Assembly (NCBI RefSeq): GCF_018143015.1
Contig: NC_054751.1
Coordinates: forward strand, 21,838,425-21,902,424
Source: Lytechinus variegatus
Taxonomy: Eukaryota > Echinodermata > Echinoidea > Temnopleuroida > Toxopneustidae
Direction of reading: 5' to 3'
Length of the DNA stretch: 64,000 bases
In this document: positions 54,960-64,000 of the stretch, piece by piece
Layout: every line of letters begins with the position of its first letter
How positions within the stretch are numbered: position 1 is the first letter of the stretch
Program-made: the position numbers and the translations under genes
Notes under the pieces: model-generated
The model's database searches: none
What the model was told of the DNA's origin: nothing
The model's input: only the letters and a program-made list of their open reading frames with translations

Positions 54960-57450
54960 ATATTATATGTGAAGTATTACTAAATTCATTTTGTTTGCTT
55001 TATTTTATTTTCTTGCTTTAAATATGGATAGTTTCATTTATTTGCTAGTACGAAGGACATTACCAATTGCTTGCTGGAGACAGGTGGTCCCATTAAAAAA
55101 AAGAGAATGATGAATTTTGGTAGTTGACATAAAATCAAACTTCTATTATCTATCATTGTCACATTGCTTTAAAAATGACAGGAACTAAGTGCCGAAAGAG
55201 TATTATGGCAGTGACTCTCTATCACAAACAAATGATTGATTTCCAGTTGCTGTTTGTAATAACAGCATAAAATTGTATTTGGTGGTCTTTACACGTGGTA
55301 ATATCCTTTTAAAATAACTTAAACTGAATTTCATTGATCAGCTACTAGTTTAGATTGCTGTAATTATTCAGTATGCACTGTTAAAATTTGAAAGAAAAAT
55401 CAAATAAAGGTTGAAAAAAATAGTTAATCATGTGGGCATCTGCCACAAAGTTAGATTCAGAGTTTAATCCGAGAACAAAACTTATACATACAGCAGTTTT
55501 GCTTTGCTGAACCAGGAGCCTGTTTCACAAAACTTGGTGTAGCAACAAATTTGCAAAAGGTCAGAGCTACTGGAATCACTCAATTCTGATTGGCTGATAA
55601 TGATAATCTTGTTATAGACATTGTGCATTTGTTATTAAAACAAGACTCTATGAAGTAGGACCCATGTGTAAAGAATGGTAATGAAGATTTTGTTTAGGGC
55701 TTTGATGAACCAATGCTATAATACTGTACAGATGAAATCAAGATGCCTGTATATGACTATTTATGTGACATGAGAATAACAGCATCATTCTATAAGTGAG
55801 TAAGTCATTTTTGTTGTTTTTGTTTTAGTTTTGTAATAAATTTCTTTATATATATATATGATATATTTGTCTATTTGTTTTTTCATTTTTTGAAATTATT
55901 TGTAAATAAGTATTTTGTTAATGGTACATTCTCCCTTCTAGAATTCTTGGTTCAAATTTAAAAGTCTTATTTGATAAAGAATGATAATAAGCCATTAAAG
56001 GTCTCATGACTGTCATAAGTCTGCAATTATATAATATTAACCGGCTTTTAGGGAGATACCATATATACTTCTCTATAAAGTCAAAAGTAGTCTCATATTG
56101 CCCTGAGTAATAATGAGGACACTATGGGTCTACTGAGGGAAATACATGTATAATGACTGTATCTCCTGAAAATTAAAGCAAGTCAATATTACCTGTAAGC
56201 CCACAGCTGTATGATGTGTACTTGAAGGAATTATTTGTAGCCACTGGTCCAATTGCCAATAACACATTCATAAGGGATACAGCGGACAAGCAAAATTTCG
56301 GGGTGGCTCCATCCGTTTTCATCCGCTCCAGACAATGGACAAAATGGGCAAACAATAAAATCAGTGGATGGATGCTTGATGGATATAGAGAGGACGAAAC
56401 ATGTGTGCAAAGAGCAAACATCGGATACATAACTTTTTCCAACGGATGGCAAGATTCTTTTCCATATTACATCCTCTGCATCCGTAAGTGCAGTGGGACC
56501 AAGCCTTCATATCTACTTATTGGTACTTCTGATTTCACGTTATTCGTAAAATTGATGAAGTAATCCTAGTCAAGTAATTGTGACATAAGTGTACACAACG
56601 CAGACGCTCCCCATGCATGGTGCTCACACATACTATTGAGCTGATAGCTCCATGCATATACTGAACACGTTCACAAGAAAGGGTTTGATCATGGAGCTGT
56701 TACAGCTCCATGGTTCGATGAATGGGAATACGGATATGAACCCATAATTTGTTACAGAAGCGCACTAGAAAAATGACAAATTCGCGTAGGAGGGGTGTAT
56801 GAATATTATGGTCCCTAGTTGAGCAGTTGATCCCTGGCTGGGCCATTGTGATGTATTTTGTGTCAAATCAATCAATTAGACGGACAAAATACGTGTTTAT
56901 ACCCGTCTCCGAAATGCTTCGTTCAGGTAATAATCCAATTTAACAAATTGCATTTTGTATATATATTTTGAAAAATATTAAAGTAAACTGTGATTGGGAT
57001 TTGGAATACACTCAAGCATTAAAGACCTCTGTACACCTTAAGACTGGTCAATGATCTTATGAAACAAATCACATTTTTACTTGTTTTGAAAATATGTATG
57101 AAGTGTCATGTTCGAGGATGAAATTACCTTTTAAGAATAAAAGAACAATTTTAGATGATCAGAAGCCCTTATTTTGGAGTAAAGGTCAAATTGCACTCAC
57201 TAGTATGATTGCTATGACGTCATTAAGACTAAATATTTAATTCGCTTTTATTCCATTAAGGATGGTAGCATGGTCACAGATTTGAACATGATTCCATAAA
57301 ATCATTTTGCATTCCTACTCCAAATTTTGACTCCTTTCTTTAAGTTATGAACTGCTCAGGCCAATAACTGAGACCATTACCATGTGAACTAGAAAATGGA
57401 TAATTAATTTCAATATTTGCGGAATTATCCTTCATTATATTCTAGAATTG
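54960..57450. other. No recognised gene; one short MITE and one unknown open frame
   Basis: 55515-55663 has the ends GGAGCCTGTTTCACAAAAC and, complemented, GGGTCCTACTTCATAGAG, a likely 150-bp MITE. A 115-codon frame at 56216-56563 (+) lacks homology I know, and frames on the other strand overlap it. 'atccgttttcatccgctcc' and 'atggatgcttgatggata' suggest a repeat. 56640-56930 is less AT-rich and ends in CAGGTAATAA, which could be an unplaced exon end. Confidence 0.35.
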
Positions 57451-57458
57451 CCCAATTT

Positions 57459-57685
57459 GAAGGACAAGTACCCCCCCCCCCCTGCAACAAAGAGTTAATT
57501 TTCATACAAAGAGAATAATCAAACAAGCATAACACTGAAAATTTCATCAAAATCGGATGTAAAATAAGAGAGTTACATTTCAAAATTTTCGTTTACTTTC
57601 ACAAATTAGATATATGCACATCCCGGTCTGTATGCAAATCAGGGGATGGATGACATTCACTATTTAATTTTATAAAATAGGTGTA
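57459..57685. mobile_element. TTAAAGG-family MITE, left half
   Basis: 'gaaggacaagtac', a C run, then 'aacactgaaaatttcatcaa' and 'tatgcaaatcagggg'. The right half is missing. Confidence 0.6.
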
Positions 57686-57899
57686 TTATTTCAAGCATCG
57701 CGATTGGCCTTTACGCGTCACATGACATCCAACTTTTCTTGTGCACTGCATGGCAGTGCAAAAGGTGCGCAACGAAAATTGACATTGCACGCTCAAGCAA
57801 ACCAGTGCGGTAGAAGTCCAACAAAACTGTACTGTAACTTTTTAAGAATTTCTTTCTTTTTATAAAACAAATAATGCACTTGCTCTCTCGTGCGTTATA

Positions 57900-58509
57900 T
57901 TAAAGGACAAGTCCACCCCAACAAAAACTTGATTTGAATAAAAAGAGAAAAATTTAACAAGCATAACATTGAAAATTTCATCAAAATCAGATGTAAGATA
58001 AGAAAGTTATGGCATTTTAAAGTTTCGCTATTTTCAACAAAATAGTTTTATGAACGAGCCAGTTTCATCCTAATGAGAGAGTTGATGACATCACTCACTC
58101 ACTATTTCTTTTGTATTTTATTATATGAAATATGAAATATTTTTATTTTCTCGTCATTGTCATGTGAAATGAAGTTTCATTCCTCCCTGAACACGTGGCA
58201 TTCTATTATTCTAACATTTTGTGCTTCAGGCAAGGAGGTCCTAATCATCAAATTCGTAAAAATTGAAATATTGTATAATTCAAACAATAAAAAACAAAAG
58301 AAATAGTGAGTGAGTGACATCATCGACTCTCTCATTTGGATATAACTGGCTCGTTCATATAACTATTTTGTTGAAAATAAGCGAAACTTTGAAATGTCAT
58401 AACTTTCTTATTTTACATCCGATTTTGATGAAATTTTCAGCATTGTGCTTGTCTGATTTTTCTCTATTGATTCAAATCAACATTTTTCTGAGGTGGACTT
58501 GACCTTTAA
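57900..58509. mobile_element. TTAAAGG-family MITE, best complete copy
   Basis: 610 bp. The ends TTAAAGGACAAGTCCACCCC and GAGGTGGACTTGACCTTTAA are inverted. The arms of about 190 bp pair closely ('catcaactctctcat' versus its complement, 'aaaatttcatcaaaatc'). The centre has 'ctccctgaacacgtggcatt'. Flanks fit a TA or TTAA target. It can serve as the reference copy for the family in this window. Confidence 0.85.
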
Positions 58510-58654
58510 TTGCAGAAAAAGCTTGGTTCCTTCAGATGGTGCACACTGGACACTCGCCGCAAGCGGCTCATGCACAGTGCGGCACCTATCTGAAGAAACC
58601 TCGCGTGCTCTGCATTTCCACTAATGCACTCAGCTGCATGCATTATTTGTATAT

Positions 58655-59002
58655 GACATATTCAAATTTCCTTATTGTCCTGCGAAAAGAAATTTTATTC
58701 CTCCCTGAACATGTGGAATTACCAATGTTTTAACATTTTATGGTTCAGTCAAGTAGGTCCTTATTGTAAAATCTGGAAAAATTGAAATATGGTACATTTC
58801 AAAAAAAACAAAAAAAACAGAAGAAATAGTGAGCAACATCACTGAATCTCCCATTTGCATGTCACTGAATTGTCCATATGACTGTTTCGCGAAATTTTAA
58901 AGTATCACAACTTTCTAATTTTTTCCATCCGATTTCAATGAAATTTTGATTTTTCTCTATTGATTCAAATGGACATTATTCTGGGGTGTACTTGACCTTT
59001 AA
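58655..59002. mobile_element. TTAAAGG-family MITE, right half
   Basis: It begins inside the family centre ('cctccctgaacatgtggaat') and ends with 'ggggtgtacttgacctttaa'. The left half is absent. Confidence 0.7.
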
Positions 59003-59009
59003 GTATTTA

Positions 59010-62000
59010 AATTTCACTTCTCACGATCCCAAACAGAAACTTTATAAGATGACACATCTCCTTTGAATTTCTTTTTTTGCACTTCCTTTCCAGTATATCA
59101 AATGTCATAATTTTCCCTCATAGATCCACTTTAATTCCTCCTCCATTTGCTCTCTCTATGATTCTTGTCCTTCTATTTTCATTTCTCTTTTATTTCTTTT
59201 TGATCTTCACTATCATCTCCTAAACACTTCCACATTCTATTCAAATTTCTCTCAATATTCTGTTGTCTATCTTCCACATTTCCCTATTTCCCTCTATCTC
59301 TGTTGATTTTGCTCACATACAATCTTGTTCCGTTAATCATGCAGACAGAACGAGTATCCGACAAATCCCTTTCATTTTCACACAAATAAAAGAACATCAC
59401 AAAATTGGAAGTTATATTTTATGTTTTTGTATTATTTGTTTTAGTCAACTGTATAACAAGATTTTCTTCATTTTCTTCACTTTTTTTAGCAAGCCAAGCC
59501 ATGCACAAGTCAACTGATTTCATAAAATAAGAATGTCATATTCACAAGAATTTACAGATAAACACAATTTTCCTTTTGACTATAAATTCTATTTCCAACC
59601 GAAATACATTTCATCGTCTTCTGTCAACTAAAAAGGTCATCAAAGTGATTTCGATTACAAACTCATAAAAGAGAGATAAGGAGACAGGAATCCCTATCCA
59701 TACAAAAATATCACTATGACCCTAAGTATATACATTACCACACAACAAACACAACTACAAAGAAATCAATCTTTGTTGTTTCTTGTAAAAATCAATTTCA
59801 TATAAATGGGTTTTATCAACAGAAAATATCACAATCAAGGTGCATTTTTGTAATTGTGTTAAAAAAAAAAAGATATCACAGCTTTTCTAAGAGAAAAGTC
59901 CATTTTGCTGCGAGACAAGAATTAAGATATAAAGTACATAGATGCTATATATCTATCTCTCACATATTTACAATGATCATATGATTTTTGCCATAATGAC
60001 AAACATTTGATTCCGTGCTACATATATTGTTCTCTACATCGCTGTACAAATGACACTCACCAATCCATTTCATCACAGAAATGACATAATTTCTATAAAT
60101 GAGGACAAGATTCAACTATTACATATACAACCATAACCTACAAACATCTGGAAAGTTTTCAACTACATGATGCTGACCTATCCAAGCTGAAAAGAACCCT
60201 TAATGTGCTTGACATAAAATGGAAAAGGCAGTTTAATCAATGAATGCAAAAAAAAGAGTCCTCTGAACTATTATGAACACACACTTATAAAATTGTATGG
60301 ACATAATTTTAACATAAAGTTATTCCTCCTTATTCTAAAATCAATCATGAATCAACAAGATCTCATATTTCAATATTTCCTTATGCCAGTAACATCCTAT
60401 ACCCATTTCTACAATAAATCGCCCAATTTCATTCGTTTATTTATCAGGCACATTTAGTTTTGGTCAAATGATTTTCTGAGGTTTTTACAAATCTTGATAT
60501 AAACAAGAAGAAAAAAAAATCACTACAAATAAAAAAATTCATATGGAATGTTTGAAAGAATTGTAATGAAATCAACAATGCTGCATGCCATGCAACCAAC
60601 ATGATAGTTATACATACAACACAATGGACTGCCAATTATAGGAAAAAACATTAATTAGTTATCCAATCCTTATCACGACCTTGTACTTATAAACATTTCT
60701 AACCATAATGCATCGCACTTCTCTGCAACTCATTGATACAAAAACAGAAGTGATCATTTGCTCAATTTGATGGTTAATTTCATTCAAACTGTCCATTTCA
60801 CAATTTGGACAAGTCAGGGTAATAAAATACTTAATAAACATAGGGAAATGAGAGCTTAAATCATGCATATCACAGTTCAGTCCTATATGAATGGGAACTC
60901 CTGATGCCCTTCGATATTAGACAGCCAAAATACATTTCCCATTGCTTTTTGTTGATATCTTCATTCAGAACATCTTACTGCAATGTAAAAAAAAATAAAT
61001 AAAAAATTATGATCTTAAAAAGTTTGGTTTCCTTTTCCTTCTCAAAATAAGACAGTGACTAATCGAAAATGGTTCCTAAAAACAATGGATTTGCAAGTGA
61101 TTATGTCTTTCTTGACATCCACACCTCTGCCACTGCTGCTGTTCCAAACACAAAGCAATGAAGCATTTCAAACCCTGTTCTGGGCACCTAGCCTTGACTA
61201 CACGTACCGAACAGGATGCTCTCTCCTGCTTTCATTCACTAACTTTGTACATGTACAGACACCTCGTCATATAAAATCAATTTCAAAATTCCATTGGAAA
61301 ACGCATAAATATATCTCATCCATTTATGAATTCATTGAAAGTTAGAAATAAAATATTTGAAATTTCATTTCCTCCACCTTTTTCAAAATCTTCCAATCCA
61401 TCTCTCTTTCTCTTCATATTCCAATTGAGGTCATTCGATATAGCTCTAATATAATCTTCATTTCTTGCTCCATGTCTAAATTAAATTTGCTATAGAATCA
61501 GAGCACCTTATCTCCATGATTGCTGAGGTATTTGGACATTTAACATGTAAATCAGTGAGTCTTCTATATACTCTGCTTCAAGTACATGTATATAGTGGAA
61601 GAGACAAAAAAAAGAGACAAACCACGATCATCAAGCCAACCACTAAATGCCTTTATTTCATTTACAAGTGTATTTTACTTTCAAAAGATTTGCTCCGAGT
61701 GGTAAGCAATATGCATTATGACATCCCATATTTTGAATATCTGATTGGCATACTATGTTGGAAGAATCAAAACCCATGTAGGGATCTTCTTTCTGTAAAT
61801 CTACAGGTTCCTGGCACTTTACATACCTCATGGCAAAATCTGTACCCCAATGCTTCTCACTCCAGTCCCCAGTGAGTTTGTTGGTTTTGACAGACATTTC
61901 TACCTCTACCTAAATAGAATATATTGGTTCTTTGGAGTTTCCTAGACTATTACACATTGTAATTATGTCAGATTGAACAATGACCAACATCTAGTTTACT

Positions 62001-62050
62001 TGACACCCTATCCTCTCGAGTTGAAACGCCCGTTTTTCATTGGCTAATTG
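59010..62050 (-). other. Non-coding; probable long 3' UTR of the KDM3 gene
   Basis: About 3 kb free of the repeats that fill the rest of the window, AT-rich, with only short open frames. AATAAA on the - strand is read from TTTATT at about 61651-61656 and again near 60438. Absence of repeats downstream of the KDM3 stop is why I infer 3' UTR; its end is not fixed. Confidence 0.35.
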
Positions 62051-62503
62051 TCACGAGCTGCTGCAGGTGTTGTTGCTTGTGACTGGTGGCGTTGACGCAG
62101 GAGAGGGCTTAGACTGCGGTGATTTCGCAACCAGTTGCTGGGGGACCTGTTGTTGTTGTTGTAGCTGTTGTTGATGTTGTGGCTGCTGATGATGTTGTGA
62201 TGTTGCAGTAGTCTGTGGCTGCTGCAGCAGAAGTTGCTGCTGTTGTTGTTGCTGCAGTGCTTCAACCACCTTACCAGCTCCAATGGGGTCGGTCAACTCC
62301 CCGGGCGGTGTCTTGGTCACCAGTAGCCCAATGGTGTCCTTAATGGCATGGTAGATGATGTTCTTTACTTGAAGTTTGTCTTCATGGTTGGAGTGGGTGG
62401 CGCTGAGCTGACGGAACTCCTGCGTCAACCAGAAACATTCACTGATGTGCTCTGGAGAGACAAAGTCCTCTGCAACCTTGATGGACGAGTGGACATTCCT
62501 CAC
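62051..62503 (-). CDS. KDM3: KDM3 last exon with Q-rich tail
   Basis: Acceptor TTTCAG, 150 codons, TGA at 62053-62051. The first 80 residues are the conserved JmjC end ([20 protein letters not shown] onward). The rest has several glutamine runs mixed with H, P, L, S and T. CAA and CAG codons are mixed. Confidence 0.92.
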   Translation of the reverse strand: MRNVHSSIKVAEDFVSPEHISECFWLTQEFRQLSATHSNHEDKLQVKNIIYHAIKDTIGLLVTKTPPGELTDPIGAGKVVEALQQQQQQQLLLQQPQTTATSQHHQQPQHQQQLQQQQQVPQQLVAKSPQSKPSPASTPPVTSNNTCSSS

Positions 62504-64000
62504 CTGAAATGAAATCAAAGTACAGACATGGTCACTACAGCATCGTGAAAATCACAAGTATCAAAAAACCAAAGATTAAAATCATTTTAGATGGATCACA
62601 AATCAAACATCCAACATAGTTCTAAATGAATGGGTTCATAGAAAAGAATTATTGGGAGAATGATTCAGGACAATATGCTGCATGCTTAGTAAGATCACAT
62701 TATCCACTCCTTGTGTAGCTTATCATAATTTAACAAAAATTGAATCTAGCTTATGCTTCTGAGGGTATACACACAAAGCAGGGCAAACAACTTGTTCCAT
62801 ATGCTGATATGTGATAAGAGAGTCTATTAAAGATTAACCCCATAATGATAGTTAAAAATCACTCAGTAGACCAGTAAACAGACTTTGGAATAATGCAGGA
62901 TCATTTCTCAGAGCAACATATACCAGTCCCTTCCATGGGTGTTGAAACTTGTGTATAAAAGCATGTTATATACATGTTTTTATCATCATAATCACAACTC
63001 TTCACAATGATATGGGTACGGTAAGCTTACCTGATGCGGAGCACCAGCAGGAATGAATATAGCATCACCCCAGCACTGAGCGATGGCCCATCCCTGTACC
63101 CCATACTCCTTATAGAGACGATCCAGCAGCTCATTGTCCAGATACCAGCTCTGGTCATGGATGGGGTCGTGGTCGGTGGGCACATCCTCGCCCTTCTCTT
63201 CAGACAGCTGTATGCAAATGAGATCAGATGGGATGTGTTGGTTAGAAAGGAAATTCAGTTTGTTCCCAAATATGGTATATAGTTGCTAATGACCTACTTA
63301 TTACTATCTTTTGGTGACAAAATATTCAGGACCAGCTGGTACCCAACTGAGAATTTGGAATTATAAGCTGGAAGAATCAGACTTCTGTATGTCACTTATA
63401 TGTTTACATTTACCAACACAGTATTCCTTCATTTCTTCATCTGAAGATTCTGCATCTTGATGATTTAGTCTCCTTGAATTGTTTGATATTTATATACAAA
63501 TCACAATCCTCTCAATCCAGTCAAATGCTGCCTATGTCAAATTGACCCCCCCCCCTTAGATCAGCTAAGACCATCATGGCTAAAAACCCACTTGGTCTAA
63601 CCATCACATATTCTAAATTTGTTTAGTCTAAAGCTTTGATGTCTAATTTCCACTATCGTCACCGAAAGATTGTCATACTTAGCATGTTGTCAAATGAAAA
63701 TTTGATTCATGAATGTTACATACTGACACAAAAAAAGACACCTATAAATTGTAATGAATGAATGGATTATACTGAACAGGAAGTCGCCATAGTGGGTGTG
63801 GGCCAGGAGTGTCCCAAAACCATTGTAGTCTTGAAGGGTGGAAAGGCAGACTCACCTTGCAAAGAAACTGTCTAATCTTGTTAGTATCAGCAGCCCTGAA
63901 GAGATGCCAGATGGCTCCGGGCCTCTCTTCCTTCTCTCTGACTCTCTGTTTGGTCTGCTCATCCATACACATGTGATTCACAGCCTCGATTGCTTCTAAA
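62051..64000 (-). CDS. KDM3: KDM3-family JmjC histone H3K9 demethylase, C-terminal three exons
   Basis: Exons 64000-63856 (open at the window edge), 63207-63031 and 62503-62051 join in frame with GT-AG introns. Conserved stretches typical of KDM3A/B/JMJD1C are [69 protein letters not shown] and [18 protein letters not shown]. This is the second half of the JmjC domain. The H of GAPHQ is probably the third Fe(II) ligand; the HxD pair lies outside the window. The enzyme removes mono- and dimethyl groups from histone H3 lysine 9 using 2-oxoglutarate and Fe(II) in the nucleus. After the domain comes a Q-rich tail of about 68 residues absent from vertebrate members, which stop soon after the IIYHA-KD helix. 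Which vertebrate paralogue is closest cannot be told here. Confidence 0.93.
63031..63207 (-). CDS. KDM3: KDM3 penultimate exon
   Basis: Acceptor CATACAG, 59 codons from [18 protein letters not shown] to [10 protein letters not shown], donor GTAAGC. It carries the likely iron-binding His of PHQ. Confidence 0.92.
63530..63690. repeat. Half block of TTGGTCTAA-type repeats in KDM3 intron
   Basis: After a C run at 63545-63555, 'gctaagaccatcatggct', 'ccacttggtctaacc' and 'tttagtctaaag' recur. Related to 4985-5300 and 46980-47350. Confidence 0.45.
63856..64000 (-). CDS. KDM3: KDM3 exon, partial at window edge
   Basis: Encodes [19 protein letters not shown] through [15 protein letters not shown], then donor GTGAGT. 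Its acceptor is beyond 64000. Confidence 0.9.

Noticed and set aside
56216-56563. 115-codon open frame and two overlapping frames on the other strand
   Set aside because: Looked gene-like at first. The internal 'atccg/cggat' phrases and open frames on both strands suggest a repeat; no known family.
62044-62283. Alternative minus-strand frame rich in N, S and H
   Set aside because: A shifted reading of the CAG/CAA-rich part of the KDM3 last exon; the conserved JmjC frame continues through the region.

Overview
This window is AT-rich eukaryotic DNA from an animal. It has spliced genes with GT-AG introns, long introns and a very dense load of interspersed repeats. The genes are metazoan (ENO4, SNRPG, securin and a KDM3-type demethylase). 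The repeat style suggests an echinoderm, most likely a sea urchin: many short elements with inverted ends, runs of C or G at element ends, and arrays built on GAGCGCGAAGCGCGAGCT. I cannot name the species from sequence alone.

Layout. 1-233 is the 3' end of an enolase-4 gene on the + strand. 234-15058 is intergenic and full of repeats: a GCGCTTCGCGC array near 3.0-4.8 kb with a GC-rich minisatellite inside it, several inverted-end elements, and a possible promoter-like module at about 10.07 kb. 15059-37285 is SNRPG on the - strand. It has four small coding exons for a 77-residue Sm protein and a first intron of 19.6 kb. That intron holds an 890-bp near-perfect fold-back element, a three-monomer satellite with a 457-bp higher-order period, a 2.97-kb element that landed inside the satellite, a palindromic TTCTTGATATCAAGAA array, a CTAT-rich block between inverted arms, and a second fold-back element. 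A SINE-like sequence lies just upstream of the SNRPG start codon. 38.5-42 kb carries a third fold-back element nested in a MITE, and a second GAGCGCGAAGCGC array.

42.8-52.56 kb is a securin (PTTG1-like) gene on the + strand, with a probable CCAAT/CHR promoter, a non-coding first exon and five coding exons for 240 residues. 52.6-62.0 kb has no recognised coding sequence. It holds several copies of a TTAAAGG-ended MITE and the probable long 3' UTR of the next gene. 62051-64000 is the C-terminal end of a KDM3-family JmjC histone H3K9 demethylase on the - strand, with an unusual glutamine-rich tail.

The genes are not an operon or pathway cluster. The strongest unusual observations are these. Three fold-back elements share 9-bp target duplications, and two of them sit inside one snRNP intron. 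The satellite has a clear higher-order structure with a 1370-bp internal duplication. The securin has two exact tandem destruction boxes and lacks the usual KEN box. No RT/integrase-bearing LTR element, Polinton, CRISPR array, rRNA or intact transposase gene was seen.
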